A stretch of DNA of 64,000 bases from Apus apus (GCF_020740795.1 NC_067284.1:101857440-101921439), one strand, 5' to 3'. Positions 38,665 through 51,335 are shown, counted from the stretch's first letter. Notes: generated by a model not told the origin, from the sequence alone. Made by a program: numbers and translations.

Positions 38665-38969
38665 CCTGCTTAGCATGGACAGGCATTGGAACAGTCTGCC
38701 CAGGCAGGTGGTTGGAGTCGCCATCCCTGAAGCTATTTCAAGAAACGTGTAGATGTGGCATTTTGGGTCATGCTCTAGTGGGCATGGTGTGGTTTTTGTG
38801 GGTTGTGTGTTATTGATTTTGTGGAGTGTGTGGTTATGGTTTTGTGGGAGGTTTTTTGTTGTTTCGTTGGTTTGTTTGTTGGTTTGGTTTGGTTTGTTCC
38901 CTGGGTGGACGATTTGACTCTGTGATCTTAGAGGTCTTTTCCAACTGTGACAATACTGTGATTCTGTGA
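38665..38969 (+). mobile_element. CR1 3' end with GT-rich expansion
   Basis: It begins with the RT C-terminal tail 'GCATTGGAACAGTCTGCCCA' (38682-38701; HWNSLPR in protein). The tail continues after a frame change as VVESPSLK/LFQET-type text (about 38705-38750), then the CR1 3' UTR 'GATCTTAGAGGTCTTTTCCA' (38923-38942) and terminal TGTGATTCTGTGA octamers ending near 38969. Between about 38785 and 38900 the usual short 3' UTR is interrupted by ~110 bases made almost only of G and T (TGTG, GGTTT, GTTT units). The copy is 5'-truncated and coding-dead. Confidence 0.87.
38785..38900 (+). repeat. GT-rich low-complexity tract inside CR1 3' UTR
   Basis: The tract is composed of GT/TGG/GTTTG units with very few A or C. 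It lies exactly inside the CR1 3' UTR, so it likely expanded after or during insertion. It can also be read as a weak G-quadruplex-like or Z-DNA-like tract. Confidence 0.75.
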
Positions 38970-40192
38970 CAGAGTACCGATATTTAAGCCATACACAGGG
39001 CAGAAAATGAGGTATCCAGCTGTGATAGATGTTCCTGGATGGGCTGCAGGAAATTAATAATGGGAATAGGAAAGTAAATCTGAAGTTTCATTCAGCCAAG
39101 AAACATGATTTCTTATATTCTGTCTGTCCTGCAGAGAATGGAAAGCGTTGCAGTGGAATCCCTGTAATATTTTCTAGAGGTTTTGACAGACGGCAGTTTA
39201 CTCTGTGCTTTTCCTTCACACAGGAAAGGAAGAAAACCTAGAAACCTATATTAATGCTGTTGATTTTTTTATACAGTAATGCATCAAGGACTGTTGATAC
39301 TCATAGGTACCTGGAAAGGGAGTATCATTGCTCAGAAGGGCTTACAACCTACTACTCCCTGCAGTATGTTTGCATAGACTTGGACGCTCTCTATGTCTTC
39401 AGCCTGACACTTTGAATTTCCCTCCCTCAAACAACCATCTGTCCAATCTACTTCCAAAATAGCTGGTTGTTATACAGTTGGCAATCAATTGTCATATTGC
39501 TACTAACTGTAATGAAGTAATTAGTCAGGTCCAAAAGAGAGCTCCATGCTATTACTTGTAGCAAGGTTGAAGAAGAGGCTGCTGCCTCTAATGAATGAAC
39601 AATACCCCACCTAGTCTGCTTTTTTCCTCAAATTGGGTCTGTTTTACTGAAATTTATTTCAACTGTATTTCATTACTGAGTATCATAAAAAGAAGTAATA
39701 GAAAGATACATGTTATTTTCCCCTGAAGTGATATGAAAACACATCGCATTGTATTTATAAGCTTTTTAGGCTATAACTTTATGATCAAACATCTGTTGCA
39801 ACAATGAATTTTTATCTTCATAATCTCAGCTGGTGATTTCTCTTTAAAAATTGATATTACGTTTTGTAATACTAAATAATTTCATATACAAATAGCTGAA
39901 CAATATAGATGTACTATTAAAACAAAAGGACAATGCTGGCACAAGGACAAATGAATATAAACCAATTATGAATACATTTAGGCTGGAAATCAGAAGGTGG
40001 TTTCTAACCATCTGGGAACTGTGGTCCAAAAATAGCCTTCTAGGAAGAGAAAAAAAGTCCAACCTGTACTGGGGACAAAGCAGCATTTAATTTCTGAAAG
40101 AATTTGATTCCTGCTGTCTAAGCAAATGTTGCTTTTGAGGGCATATGTTCTTCACCTTTCTTGCTCAGTTTGGGAGGGTCTTTGAATCAACT

Positions 40193-40209
40193 TTGTTGTT
40201 GTTGTTGTT
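40193..40209. repeat. (GTT)n short microsatellite
   Basis: About five to six TTG/GTT units. Confidence 0.85.
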
Positions 40210-42619
40210 TTCATTTTCCTTCTCAGTTAGTCTGTCCTTGATACTGCAAATCTGCAAATAAGAACAGCCTCCTATAACGTCTATTTTAACACTTTAAGAA
40301 GACACTTTGGTTCTGAACATCTCGCCATAAAGAATTGGCAGTCTCTTCCAAAACCCCATGGCATGTTTTTGAGAACTCCATATGAGGGAAATAACATGTT
40401 CACACCTGAGATAGGTTTGTTCTCAGAACTCTTGCTCTTCACTGCCTGTTCTAGAGCATCCCTAGCATTATGTATGTATTTTCATCTCAGCAAAAGCTCC
40501 TATATTTATGAGAGGGGATTTTGTTCCTGAGTAGCAGATTTAACGCAGGTCTTTGTCTTTTCTCTTGCTCTTGTCTGTGTGGACTGCTCTAGCCAGAGAG
40601 AAAAATGCTGACATAAAATGCTGTAGATTATTTCCACATAATTTTGTTACCAAAATTTCTAATGAGCAACTTCTTTCTGCATGTAAGTAGGTCTTCCTTT
40701 CAGCCCATTGTTTCCCCTTGTCAGCCTATACTTGCAAAGCACTTGAAATCCTTACATCTTCCTGCTCATTCTAATAATGGAAGAAGCCTATACTCATGCC
40801 ACCTGTCACATCATTTACATTCCTCCTCATTTTGCTTGCCTTTTTGAATTTCACCTTTTCTGTATTTTTCCTTGTTTAGTTATGCTCTATGTCTCCTTCA
40901 AGGACCACAGCATGATTTCCTGGTTGTTATTCAGCATAAGTGTCAGGTCCCTGAATGCATTTCCTATTTACCTTCTCTTGCTGCATCAAAAGATATTTAA
41001 TTTTTTATGAGAAAGCCTTTGAACAAGACTTTTTATCATTATGAAAAATGACTGTACTGTTTTCTCTTCTTACTCAATCTATACCTTTTGGAATATATAT
41101 TCCTAGAAAATATATTAAGCTTTTCTGATCATAAGTCTGCCTGCCTGTTGCCCTTACTGCAGTGTCAGAAAATCAAACAGCTCACACATTCATGATATCT
41201 GATTGGGAGAGGCTGTACCTTCCACTTTTAGGAGGCTACAGACCTACTGAATATCCACCAACACTCTTGATGGCCAGGTGCTATGTTGGAGTTCCTTCGA
41301 AGCCACTCACTCTTCTCTGGAAAGACTCAAAATATTGTAAACACAGTCTACACTTTCCCTTCATGTCCTATTTAATAGAAGGCTCACACAACCTCCTTCC
41401 ATACAGGCACATATGCATGTACACATAGGTTCTCAGACAAACTGTAGAGGCATTTATCTGTTACTGTAGCTTTGTCATGAATTTTGAGCATGTAAGTTCA
41501 GGAATAACAAAATACTGTGAACAAAAATTTCATACATAGAATTGCAAATTTCTGGTGATATTAAAATATCAGCAAAGCCAGATTCTTTTCCCTGGTCTGC
41601 TACACACCTTATTGCAACCCTGGCCAAGTCAGCACTTTAGTTGTCCCAATAAGAGGTCCTTCATAAATGTATAAGAAAAATAAATTCACAACTGATTGGT
41701 TGACACCCAGGTGTTGTGCAAAAAGGGAAGCACAAACCTACTAATTCTCTCAAACAAAAATTGTTGTGTTTATTTTCCTTGATAGTAACTTTCCTAGATT
41801 ATGGTTAGACTATCGGCAGGTTTTTTAGATGTTCATTTCAAATTATTTTAACTTTTTTTTTTTTCTGTCTCAATTAAACTCTGTATAATATTATAGGCAA
41901 AACAGCATATCTTTTCTTCTTCTTTTTTTCTCGTGTGTAAATGGCACATTTTTTATGAGACAAAAAGCACAGTGGAAGTTGTCCCTAACATTGTACTTAT
42001 TTGAATGCAAATTTCCTATAGTCCATGGCATCCAACACCAGTTATCTCATTATAAAGTCTGAATAAATTTGGCTATTATTTAGAGAGAGAATGGGAAGTT
42101 TTGCCATTCCTTCAAATAAAAAGGACTTCATATGCAAACAGAAACATCTGCAGATCTTTAGTGCATAAAGATACTGTGAAAGATATCTTTGGGGTTTTCT
42201 GAAACAGCAAAAAGTTATTTTACAAAAAATAAATGGCTCTAAACATATGCTAGAGAAGATATTCTACTTTAAGGAAAAAATGCTTCATTCATTAGGAAGA
42301 CATTGCAACATCAATATTCAAAGGCTTTCTAGACTCTATGATAGCGTACCTAGTTCAGCATTATCAGAGCACCACCAGATGTAATGCATAGTAATCTTAT
42401 TACACATTGACAGCTTACACCCTAATGGTCCTGATGGAGTTGTTATGATGTACTGTGTCATATCCTAACAGGGATATAGTGCTAAAAACAGCTGTATCTT
42501 GACAAGCTCCACACAAACTAGGTCTGAAGGATCTATGTCTCTGCATGCTTCCAGTGTATATAAGCCAAAAAAGTTTATATAAAATGAAAAATTAAGTGCT
42601 CAGGAGAGGTCCACTTTAG

Positions 42620-42840
42620 TAGTAATAATACTTTGCTCTTATCTAGACCCTTCCGTGTGAAGATCTTGAAAGACTTTGATTAATTGAACCCTACCAATAC
42701 CTCTTTGAGCTAGGAAATATTTTTAAATCCCCCATCTCACACTGAGACACAGATATGTTCTGTGACTTGTCAAGGTCACCCTGTCAGTCTGTGACAAGGA
42801 ACTCAGTGTTCCTTGCTTCAGCCCTAAGCCTTAGGCAGGG
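42620..42840 (+). mobile_element. Ancient amniote MIR/L2-like repeat
   Basis: In order, the segment reads like the old amniote repeat whose consensus runs from 'TAATAATACTT-GC-CTTAT-TAG' through 'GAT-TT-AAAG--TTT' and 'AACCCTACCAATACCTCTTT-GAG-TAGG' to 'CCCAT-T-ACA--GAGACACAGA' and 'GTGACTTG-CAAGGTCAC'. The clearest blocks are 'TGACTTGTCAAGGTCACCCT' (42764-42783), preceded by GAGACACAGA. It is diverged but the order of blocks is continuous over ~200 bp. The family call is from memory; the subfamily is not assigned. Confidence 0.65.
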
Positions 42841-43540
42841 AGTTCATCTTCTGCTATTGTTTAGAAATATTAACAAACTTGAATTGCACCCAGTTATCAT
42901 GTCATTCAAAGACCATTTAGTAATGCAAATTCATACTAATTCTATTGCTAACTCTTCAGCACTAGGAGAGGATAAAACCGTTGCCTTTGCCCTTGCCTTT
43001 CCTTGATTCCATTCATTAAACTTAGACTGATGATATTATTTGCATATAATTTTTGGAATTTAATTTTGAGTCAGGGTGAGAGTAAAAGAGTGATTTTGTA
43101 TTTTCTTGTAGGTTGGTTCAGAGTTGTCACAAGACTGTGCTTTTACATAATTTAATGCAGTCAGTGTGACTGTAGAAAGAACTGCAGGACCATAAAATAT
43201 AAAAATAGAGAGACAGTTTGGGTGCAGAGTAAAATGAGATTCTTTTACTGATACAACCTTTTGCTTTTCCCATGGGGAGCTAAAGTTTTGAGCCTTTAGG
43301 CTTAAAAAAAGCACTATTTTAGTACAAATGAATATTAAACCTGGGTGGAAGCTTCTGGATGGAGACATAAAAGCTAACCAAGAAAGTGAATAGAAGATAC
43401 ACTGTACTTGCTGCTTTGCTGTTGCTATTATGCAGGAGCAGGGTACAAACAGACAAAATACTTTCAGTATAAATGCAATTGAGATATCTGTGCAGTAAGT
43501 TTAATTTCCTTCTCACCATGCTACTTCTCAGGTTATCTTT

Positions 43541-43579
43541 CTAACTCAAATGCTCTAACTCAAATGCTCTAACTCAAAT
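43541..43579. repeat. 14-bp unit, 2.8 tandem copies
   Basis: CTAACTCAAATGCT is repeated perfectly at 43541 and 43555, with a partial third copy at 43569-43579. The perfect identity suggests a recent slippage duplication. Confidence 0.95.
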
Positions 43580-44300
43580 AATCAACATGCCAATATTCTT
43601 CAGAAGCATTTCTGGACATGAAGTGTGCTCTTAATTTTCCCACTCAAAGAGCAAGCCACCAAATATTGCCCTCTACCAAGACAAGTCAGCCCAAGGAAAA
43701 AGATTTCATGTGGCTTAATCCAAGAGTGCAGGTAGGCAGCCTCATTTTACCCTTAATCATATGTAGGTACAATGGGAAGAAGTATTAAAGACACTTACAT
43801 GGCAGAGATGGCAGATAATATTTTCAATTACATTGGCACAGGTTCAAAGCAAAGAACAAATAGCCTGTCATTTTCATGTCATTATACTAAAAAATAATTG
43901 ATACTGTAACTTATACAAGACTTATGAAGTCATGTAATATTAAAACCTAATGAGCAGTTTAATACATGTGTTCTAGAAGGTATAAATACAACAATTTCCA
44001 GATCACAGTCACAAGAACTGCTTAATGGTCAGTGCAGTAGCAGGAAAAACGCCACGTCCTAAGGGGGTGAGAGACTTAATGTCAGTTAATAACATTTCAG
44101 GCAGCACATACATGTACACTTCCCCAAGAGAACTGCAAGAGGATAAAAGGATGAAGAGAAGATATCCCAGTGACTGTTTTATACCGGGTTTGCAATTTCA
44201 TCTAGTCTGCTTATTAGAGAAAAGGAAATAAATCAGAAAATACAATTTATTCAACATTTTTTTTTCTCTAATCCAAAGGAAAATATTCTTTAATTTTTTT

Positions 44301-44367
44301 AGGAAGGGAGGGAAGGGAGGGGAGGCAGGGAAGAGAGAGGAGGGAGGGAAGAGAGGGAAGGAAGGAA
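44301..44367 (+). repeat. Polypurine tract, G-rich
   Basis: A 67-base run of A and G with a single C (44326), built of GGGA/GGAA blocks. It can form triplex (H-DNA) and has four or more GGG runs, so G-quadruplex folding is possible. No promoter is evident. Confidence 0.85.
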
Positions 44368-45379
44368 CCTGCTCACACATCCACACCTAAAAGACCATTT
44401 CTGAATGGAAAAGCTTTTTTTATTATTTCTCCAACCAACTCCTATTGGAAACCACTACTGCTGTGTGATGCTTGAATGGTTCAAAAATCAATCAAGTCTC
44501 ACTTTATCATTTGTTGCAATGTTTAGATGATAAGATTTGTATTCTCAACTCAAAACAACATGTACCTTAAAGATTTAAATTTTTCCCACACACAGCACAG
44601 GCTTTCTGTGCCTGGATATCTAAAAACTTCACATGATTGTTTGAAACAGTCTTAATTGAAGGAGAGATTACTATGCCTAGCAGATAGAAGAAATTCAGGC
44701 ATACTCCTTTTATTTGATACCTGATCATTATTTTTCCACATAATCTCTTTGAAATAAGGAGTTTAAAGTTTTCCGTGCGCTGATATGAATTCTCTAACTC
44801 AATTTCATATGTGTTTCTTACCCTGGGTAAGAAGCATTAACATATTTTGAAATACGTAACCCAGTACCAAGACACATAAACAGGTGGCTGTTGGTTTCAG
44901 AAGCCTGTGGCAACATAACTTGCCAGTTAGGTAAATTATATGAACTGTGACATTGGACTCCATTTCTTCCAATTCTACTTGCCTGCAATACTTATCCTTG
45001 TACACACAGAAACTATTGCCTTGTTACTCCTCACTTTGCTATACAAGACTGTGACCTTAGTCCATACTTACTACTTATTTCATTGGCCAGGGAAAAAAAA
45101 TGGCATAATAAGCTTCTTTTTCCTTTCGGTCAAGAGACCACCGATTTATCAGATTAACTAGAACCTATATAGTATTTTAATCTCTGCACAAAAATCATTA
45201 TATAATAGCAATCCTTCCACAGTGGCTGAGACAACCTTGAGGCTGCAGATGTGTATGCAGTCCTCGTCTGCGAGGCCATAAAAATGTCAGTCTTATTTAA
45301 AGAGCCAATTGGTCATTCACTGAAAGAATCCACACACAAAACTTTTTGGACAAATAAAAGTTAGGATAATTAAGAAATG

Positions 45380-47060
45380 GCCTTCAGGGGCAGGTCAGTG
45401 CTCATCCAGCCCAGTATGTTGCCTCCGGTAACAGGGGCACAATGATAACACATAAGCTTGGCCACTTTTGGCAGTCCATTCCCCTCATCCATGTTCTCAG
45501 TGTCCAGCATGGCTTTCTTAGTATTGCCAGTGGCTACATGCCTGCCCAGTATTAAAAATACTAAAGGGCACCTTCATGAGAGTGTTACCAGTGACTCTGT
45601 TTAAGCCCTTTCCAAACCTGCCAGTAATGGTTTCCTTCACCCTCTCCGGTGATCCTTGGTTCCAGAAACTCACTACGTTAAGAAGTACATTCACCAGCTT
45701 TAAACAAAAGCCCTACTGGTTTCAAGTTCCTGTAGGTCTAATATTGTGGGATTTTGTGAGCAACCACCGCATATTCAGTTCATCTATTGAGGTTCATGAA
45801 ATCATGTAGACAGTCATATCCTCCCTTGACCTTCTCTTCTCCAAACCAAAGTGTACCAGCCTTTTAGCTTCTGCACAAGGCAGCTGCTCCACCACCTTGA
45901 GCATTTTACTTGTTTTTCTTCATACTTCTTCCAGTTCTGTTCCACCTTTCCTGAGATGTGGAAGACCAAACTCCACATGATGCTCAGGACACAGTCACAC
46001 CAATTTTTTGAGTGATGCCCTATTGTCCATTCATCGCAGGTGCTCTCTGTTCCTATAGATACTCTAACTAAATTTGCTAAACATGTCAAACATTTTGGTG
46101 GCTTTTTGTCTACCACTTGACATTGCACCATTGACTTCAGAGAGATGTCAGAAGTCCCTCTCTGAGTTTTAAGTGTGAGTTCTGAGTTCAGCATCATATC
46201 AGCATAATTTATATTATTTTTTCCTACATGAATTCCTGCACACTGAAATTCAGCTGCTGACTTGTGGTCTGCTCAGTTACGTGATGTACTTTTGAAGATC
46301 CTTGCCCCTGAAGGCAAATGGCATTGATCGTGAGCAGAGAATTTTTTATTATCCACAGACTTGCAGATTCCACTCTTTGTTGCCTTATCCAGACCACAGA
46401 TGAAGAAGCTGAATAAAACTGATCCCAGTAAGAGTCTCTGTTCTGAAAGATTTCCATTATAAGGCCTGTCCATTGATTCCTCACCTTTAAAAAGCTTTCC
46501 TTCAGTCCCGTGGTAATGTAATTTCTTTAATAAGCCGTTGGTGTGAAGCCTGAGAAAAGACACTTTAAAAAACAAAGTTTATTATTGTCCATTTGATCCC
46601 ATTTATCTATATTATTACTGGAAATACCACTGAACTCCAGAAGCCACATGACTTCTTCCAAACCAGTTGTGTTTATTCATACACATACACACCATCTTAA
46701 CAGAAATGGAAATCAAGCTCACTAGTTTTTCATCCCCAAGATAATTTCTAAAGCCCTTCTGACAGATGGCAGGTACAATAGCTGTCCTAGTACTCTAGTT
46801 CAGTGTCCATTTGTAATGACATTTGACATGCCTTAGCTAGAAATTTGGAAATTTCATATTCAGAACTTTTGGTTTTATGCCATCTGGTCCTGGTGACCTT
46901 CCTAACCTGCCTGGCTGGTCTAAGACTTGCTGTGTATTTCCTTCAAATTGATCTATATTATCTAGACAATTTGCTACAGAAATGCATCAAGTGTGGGAGT
47001 TGCAGCGCTAAATACATACCAGAGTTCACTGAGTTTCTCTGCTGATTCTCCATAAACCCT
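45380..47060 (-). mobile_element. Ancient CR1, long decayed copy (RT to 3' region)
   Basis: The plus strand reads as antisense of old CR1 across ~1.7 kb, in order. First come 'CATCCAGCCCAGTATGTTGC' (about 45403-45422; 3' region) and 'CTTGACCTTCTCTTCTCCAA' near 45825. Next is CCAGTTCTGTTCCACCTTTCCTGAGATG-type text near 45930-45960 and 'TGAAATTCAGCTGCTGACTT' (46244-46263). The FADD-box antisense region is near 46360, followed by 'AAGAAGCTGAATAAAACTGA' near 46405. The series ends with 'TGCCATCTGGTCCTGGTGAC' (46878-46897) and an N-terminal RT region to about 47050. All frames are broken. The long continuous order makes the call stronger than for the copy at 18 kb. Minus-strand open frames within it (45814-46197, 46224-46575) are shredded RT, not genes. 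Confidence 0.82.
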
Positions 47061-50000
47061 GCACATCCCTTCTATGTTCTTGCCATGAAGCAGTAAAGTC
47101 ATTGACAACCCTCACTTCATGAACTAACCATCTTTGTCAAGCCCAGGTATGAAAATTGTTTTCCCCTAATATTAAGTAAATTGAGTAAGTTTTAGTTTTC
47201 ATGAACATAACTCTAATATAAAAGCATGATGTAGTTCTGGTCCAAAACACAAGTGTAATATTCTAGGGTACATGCATAACTTACCATTAGGTCCTGTTTT
47301 TTCCAGTCTGCACAATTTGCAAGTATTTAAAGGCCTTGACATTCTTCAGAAAAGCGTGGGGCCCAGGCTGAGATCACACACTGCAGAACATGCAAACTTC
47401 ACTCATATAGAACATTTATACAAGAAAACTAAAGGGCAAAGGTGTAACAGAGTAATGTCATACCACTTCAACAAAGACCACAGCAGCTTCATTCCCTTCT
47501 TAAGGGCTTTGGAAAAATTACATCCTTACTTTTGGAAAGTAAGCTTTTCAAAGGGATCAACAACAGTCACTCTAAAGTTTGCATGCTGCTACATGTGCTG
47601 CTCCATAAAGGCAAGATTTTTCAGTTTCTATAATTTGTGCAGGTTAACTTTTAGGAAAACAATGGGATATACAGTGGTATAAATCAAAATCACTCTAAGG
47701 GGAAAGAGACTTTCAGTTGCCTTCAGTAATTAAAGTGATAAGAGAAATCTGTGTTATTGTATTAGAAATACTATGAAAAAAGAATATTTAGCTGTTACAC
47801 AATGCTTTACAGTTTTAAAACATTTAAAAACACAAAGCTATAACAACTCTGAAAGATATCTAACCCTGTACAGGGAATAGTATAAGGTTTATATGCCGTT
47901 TTTTCCTTACTTCAGACTATATTTTGGAGACATAAGAGCATTTTTGGAGTGGGAAGGGAATCTGAAATTTTTAACCTCAAAGGGTGTTTGAATTAGAAAT
48001 TGGGAGCCCTAACTTCCACAGCTGCAATCTGATCATAACAACCTTTTATAAGTTTGGCTCAAAACTCTGCAGGTCTGAGTTATTTTCTTGAGAGGTGGTG
48101 GGGAGGGGGAAGATAGTTCTCTGAGAATGACCACCCTTTGCACACGAAAAGCAAGTTACTAATTATTTTATTATTTTGAAGGTACATCGGTCCTAATAAC
48201 ATTAACCCATTCATTTTTTTAATACAGAATTGCCAGTTAAATTTTTAAACTTGGGACGTATATCCAGGAAGAAACATTCATGGCCTCATGACAACCAGTG
48301 AGAATGAGATCAACCCTCAGAATTATGTCATAAAAAGAAAACAGATGACGGGTGGCAGTCAGAAGTCTTTCCTTCTGCAAAATATTTTTATGTAACTTAA
48401 GCAATGCAGTAGGCACTAGAAAATGCTTCTAAGCAAAAAAATATTTTTTCTGATTTGATGTGTGATATCACTTCTAGTAGCCCAAACATTTCCAGCCATT
48501 GGTTTTTCCAATATAAGGAGTCCTAACAGATTCAGATGACATCTGAGGAAGATCAAAGGCAGCTCTGCTTCTCAAAGGCTGCAAAGTTCCACCCTTCCTA
48601 ATATTTTTTAAGAGGTTTGTTCTTAAAAGATGTGCAGAGCTTTTTTTGCTTCTTTTTTTTTTGGCCTTTTTTTTTTTATTAGTACACTGGTATTACTTAA
48701 TGGTAGCACAGTAAAAGAAACCTTGGCCATCATCACTCCTTAACTGAAAAGACAGAAATCACACAGCCTTTATAACAGTCCATTAATTCACATCTGCACA
48801 AATAACTGGCTGGGATGGAATACTGAGGTAATATTTTGTGTAGCTTTATTAAACTCCCTTCTTAAAGTTCATGTTAACTCTTTGCTGGAGCAGGGAGCAC
48901 TCTTGTCTGTTCTGAGACATTAAATATGATTAAGCTTTGTGCAGCAACTCAGACTCTGAAATTAGATACTAACTACATTTCACACCAAACTGCAATTTCT
49001 ACAATAAAAAAAAAAAATGTCATAAAACATTCTAAAAACATTCTGACAGAAACCTTGAACAACAATATTAAGTATACTGGTAATTCTTCATCTGTTTTCA
49101 CATTATTATACATATATTTCCATCTGAGGTTTTTACATAATACCTTCATATTTGGTCTTAGCAAACTTATCAATACATTCCCCTTCGAATTCTATTCAAA
49201 GACAATTTCACATTCTTTGTAGTACACCTAGACTCTAAAGATTTGAGAAAAATGCAGCAACAGCTCTTTCTGAAGAGCTAGATATGAACTCAAACAAAAC
49301 GATCTTGAGATCTTTGCCCCTAACAGTCTTTGAACACACAGGTCCCCTTCTGGTAGAGTGCAGAGGTGTGGGGTTTAGCCAGACATAAACTTTTATCCAA
49401 GGTGGTACAGACATAGTTTCAGCATATAAAATGGTCGTCCCTGGAATTCACCAAGACTACCGCTCTTCATGTCATTTTCCTCACTAACCTATTTAAACTT
49501 AAAAAAAAAATCTGTATAAAACTTACCTCAGTGATTTCTCAGTCTTTCTACTCCCCATATCTGAGAGAAAATGACAGCTTGAAGTTAATTAGTAGGTCTG
49601 TTAAGCTCTTTAACCTCTGGAAGTAGCGGAAGTTTCCCCTCTAACCTGCCAATTGAGTTCAAAAAATATACTGAGAAAAGTTTCCCTGACAAACAAAGTT
49701 GATATAACATGCAAAGCTGAGGAACAAGTGTGAAATAATTCATTAATAGATAAGACTCGGGTCTTACTCATGTCTTTCAGGCTTCCTTGACCTCACCTCC
49801 AGCATTCGAACTAGTCCCAACTTGAACTCATGCCGCTTGATATCTCAGACTATGAGAATGATAATCTGAGTAATTTGCTAATATACTGCACATGAATTGC
49901 AATAATGAAAAATGTGGTTGTATGTGGAGTGAATTATATCACGTACCATGCAAAAAGCAAATGGTGGAGGTGTATTACACAAAGATGGATCACACTTGAA

Positions 50001-50252
50001 TGGAAAGGCTCTGGAACGTGTTGATGCTACCAAGGTGAAATCAGCTATGTTTAATTTTGTGAGAAGGACAGAAGTCCCATTTGAAGAAAGGGGAATAGAG
50101 AGCAAAATAAAATCAGTTAATTTGGGGTTTACCACAGAGTTACAGTAATTCAATCAGAATTCCGGTTAAAAAAAAAAAAAAAAAAAAAAGAGAGAGATAA
50201 CACAGAACAAAAACAGAAAGAAATGGGATTTTTTGTCTGCTTGAAAATAAGT
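47061..50252. other. Gene-free AT-rich stretch
   Basis: No gene recognised. A plus frame of 136 codons (47272-47682) is open but has no domain, no conserved motif and no splice context I can defend. Simple repeats include T-rich runs near 48649-48680 and the A22 run at 50168-50189. Confidence 0.45.
50168..50197. repeat. A22 run followed by GA repeats
   Basis: Twenty-two A (50168-50189) then (GA)4. It lies about 60 bases left of a CR1 3' fragment. No retroposed body is recognised upstream. Confidence 0.85.
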
Positions 50253-50500
50253 AATCATAAAATCATATCATGGAATCTTATAAGGGTTTAGGTTGGAAGG
50301 GACCTTAAAGACCCTCTAGTTCCAACCTCCCTGCATGGGCAGGGTTGCCTCCCACTAGACCAGGTTGCTCAAAGCCCCATCCAACCTAACCCTGAGCACT
50401 TCCAGGGATGGAGCATCCACAACTTCTCTGGGCAACCTGTTTCAGTGCCTCATCACCCCCATAGTGAAGAATTTCTTCATAATGTCTAAACTGATTTCAC
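50253..50500 (-). mobile_element. CR1 3' fragment
   Basis: The plus-strand start 'ATCATAAAATCATATCATGG' (50254-50273) is the reverse of the terminal octamers. It is followed by 'GTTTAGGTTGGAAGGGACCT' (50286-50305), AAAGACC-TCTAGTTCCAACC, and 'CCAGGTTGCTCAAAGCCCCA' (50360-50379). Near 50415-50480 is the antisense of the RT C-terminus (GGGCAACCTGTTTCAGTGCCT = HWNRLP region). It is a ~250-bp 5'-truncated copy on the minus strand, typical of avian CR1 text and moderately diverged. Confidence 0.93.
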
Positions 50501-51335
50501 AGGGTATAGAGTGAATACCCGTGGTTCAGAGAGAAACTAGAGGGACAAGGAAGATCCTAGAACATACAAGGGCCATTTTGCCATTTTGGTGCAAATAAAG
50601 CACCCATCCAACCCAGAACCCTGCCAGCAACAATGACCACAGACAGATGCAAAGGGAAGCACAACAACATTATGAATTACACTGTCTCAGCTATTTTTTG
50701 CTCAGGGGATTTCCTGATTCTGATGTGATTTGTCTGTTTAACGACACTCAATACATTACTTGTCCAGTCTCTCTTGTGACACACATAAAATTTCTGTATC
50801 TCCAATACCTCTTGGAAGGGAATTCCACAGTGCTGTTTGCTTTTGCTTGTTGTGATCCTGTCCTTTACCTGCTTCCTTTTTTCTTCCTTCTTTCTCAAAT
50901 TGGAAGAGATGGAGATACAGAAAGTTACAGAGCTTACAATTTGTGTCTCCTCTACTTTGCTTTTTTCACCAACCTTAAAAAATAGAATGCTGCTATGGAA
51001 TGCACACAGGTTAACTGCAGAACTGAAAAGTTTGCACAACATTAATATCTCTCTTATAGATGGGAAAAGAATAATGTCACATTTGGACACCAATGTGGTG
51101 TAAGTAGCATATGTCCTGTACAACTTGAACAATGTGGTTATTAACCTGAGTCCTAGTACATCCACAACACCAGCTGACCAAAAGACAAACTTGAAAGTAG
51201 CTAGTACTTTTCACCACCAAAACTGTCAGTTAGAGGTCAGCCAAAACTAATATGGAAAAGGGTGTCAGTTGGTCATCTTCAACATTTTCAGTGACACTGT
51301 GAAATTAATTTATAAATTAATAGCTTTTTTTAAAG
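50501..51335. other. Gene-free spacer between CR1 copies
   Basis: About 835 bp with open frames on both strands (a 162-codon minus frame 50677-51165 and a 112-codon plus frame 50647-50985). Neither has a recognisable domain, and overlapping open frames on opposite strands suggest chance. The immediate left flank of the young CR1 (51300-51335) is AT-rich. Confidence 0.5.

Larger units (their letters stand above)
38970..45379. other. Gene-free stretch with an ancient repeat
   Basis: No gene supported. Apart from the MIR/L2-like repeat at about 42620-42840, I see a (GTT) repeat (about 40193-40209), a triplicated 14-mer (43541-43579) and a long purine tract (44301-44367). Open frames of 60-100 codons here carry no motif. 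Confidence 0.5.

Noticed and set aside
45814..46575. Minus-strand open frames of 86-127 codons as novel genes
   Set aside because: They lie within the ancient CR1 and are leftover RT frames.
47272..47682. 136-codon plus open frame as a processed pseudogene or gene
   Set aside because: No family recognised, no poly-A tail or flanking repeats visible; length is within chance for 64 kb of six-frame sequence.
50677..51165. 162-codon minus open frame, the longest non-CR1 frame
   Set aside because: No domain, overlapped by open plus frames at the same place, AT-rich composition; I cannot separate it from chance.
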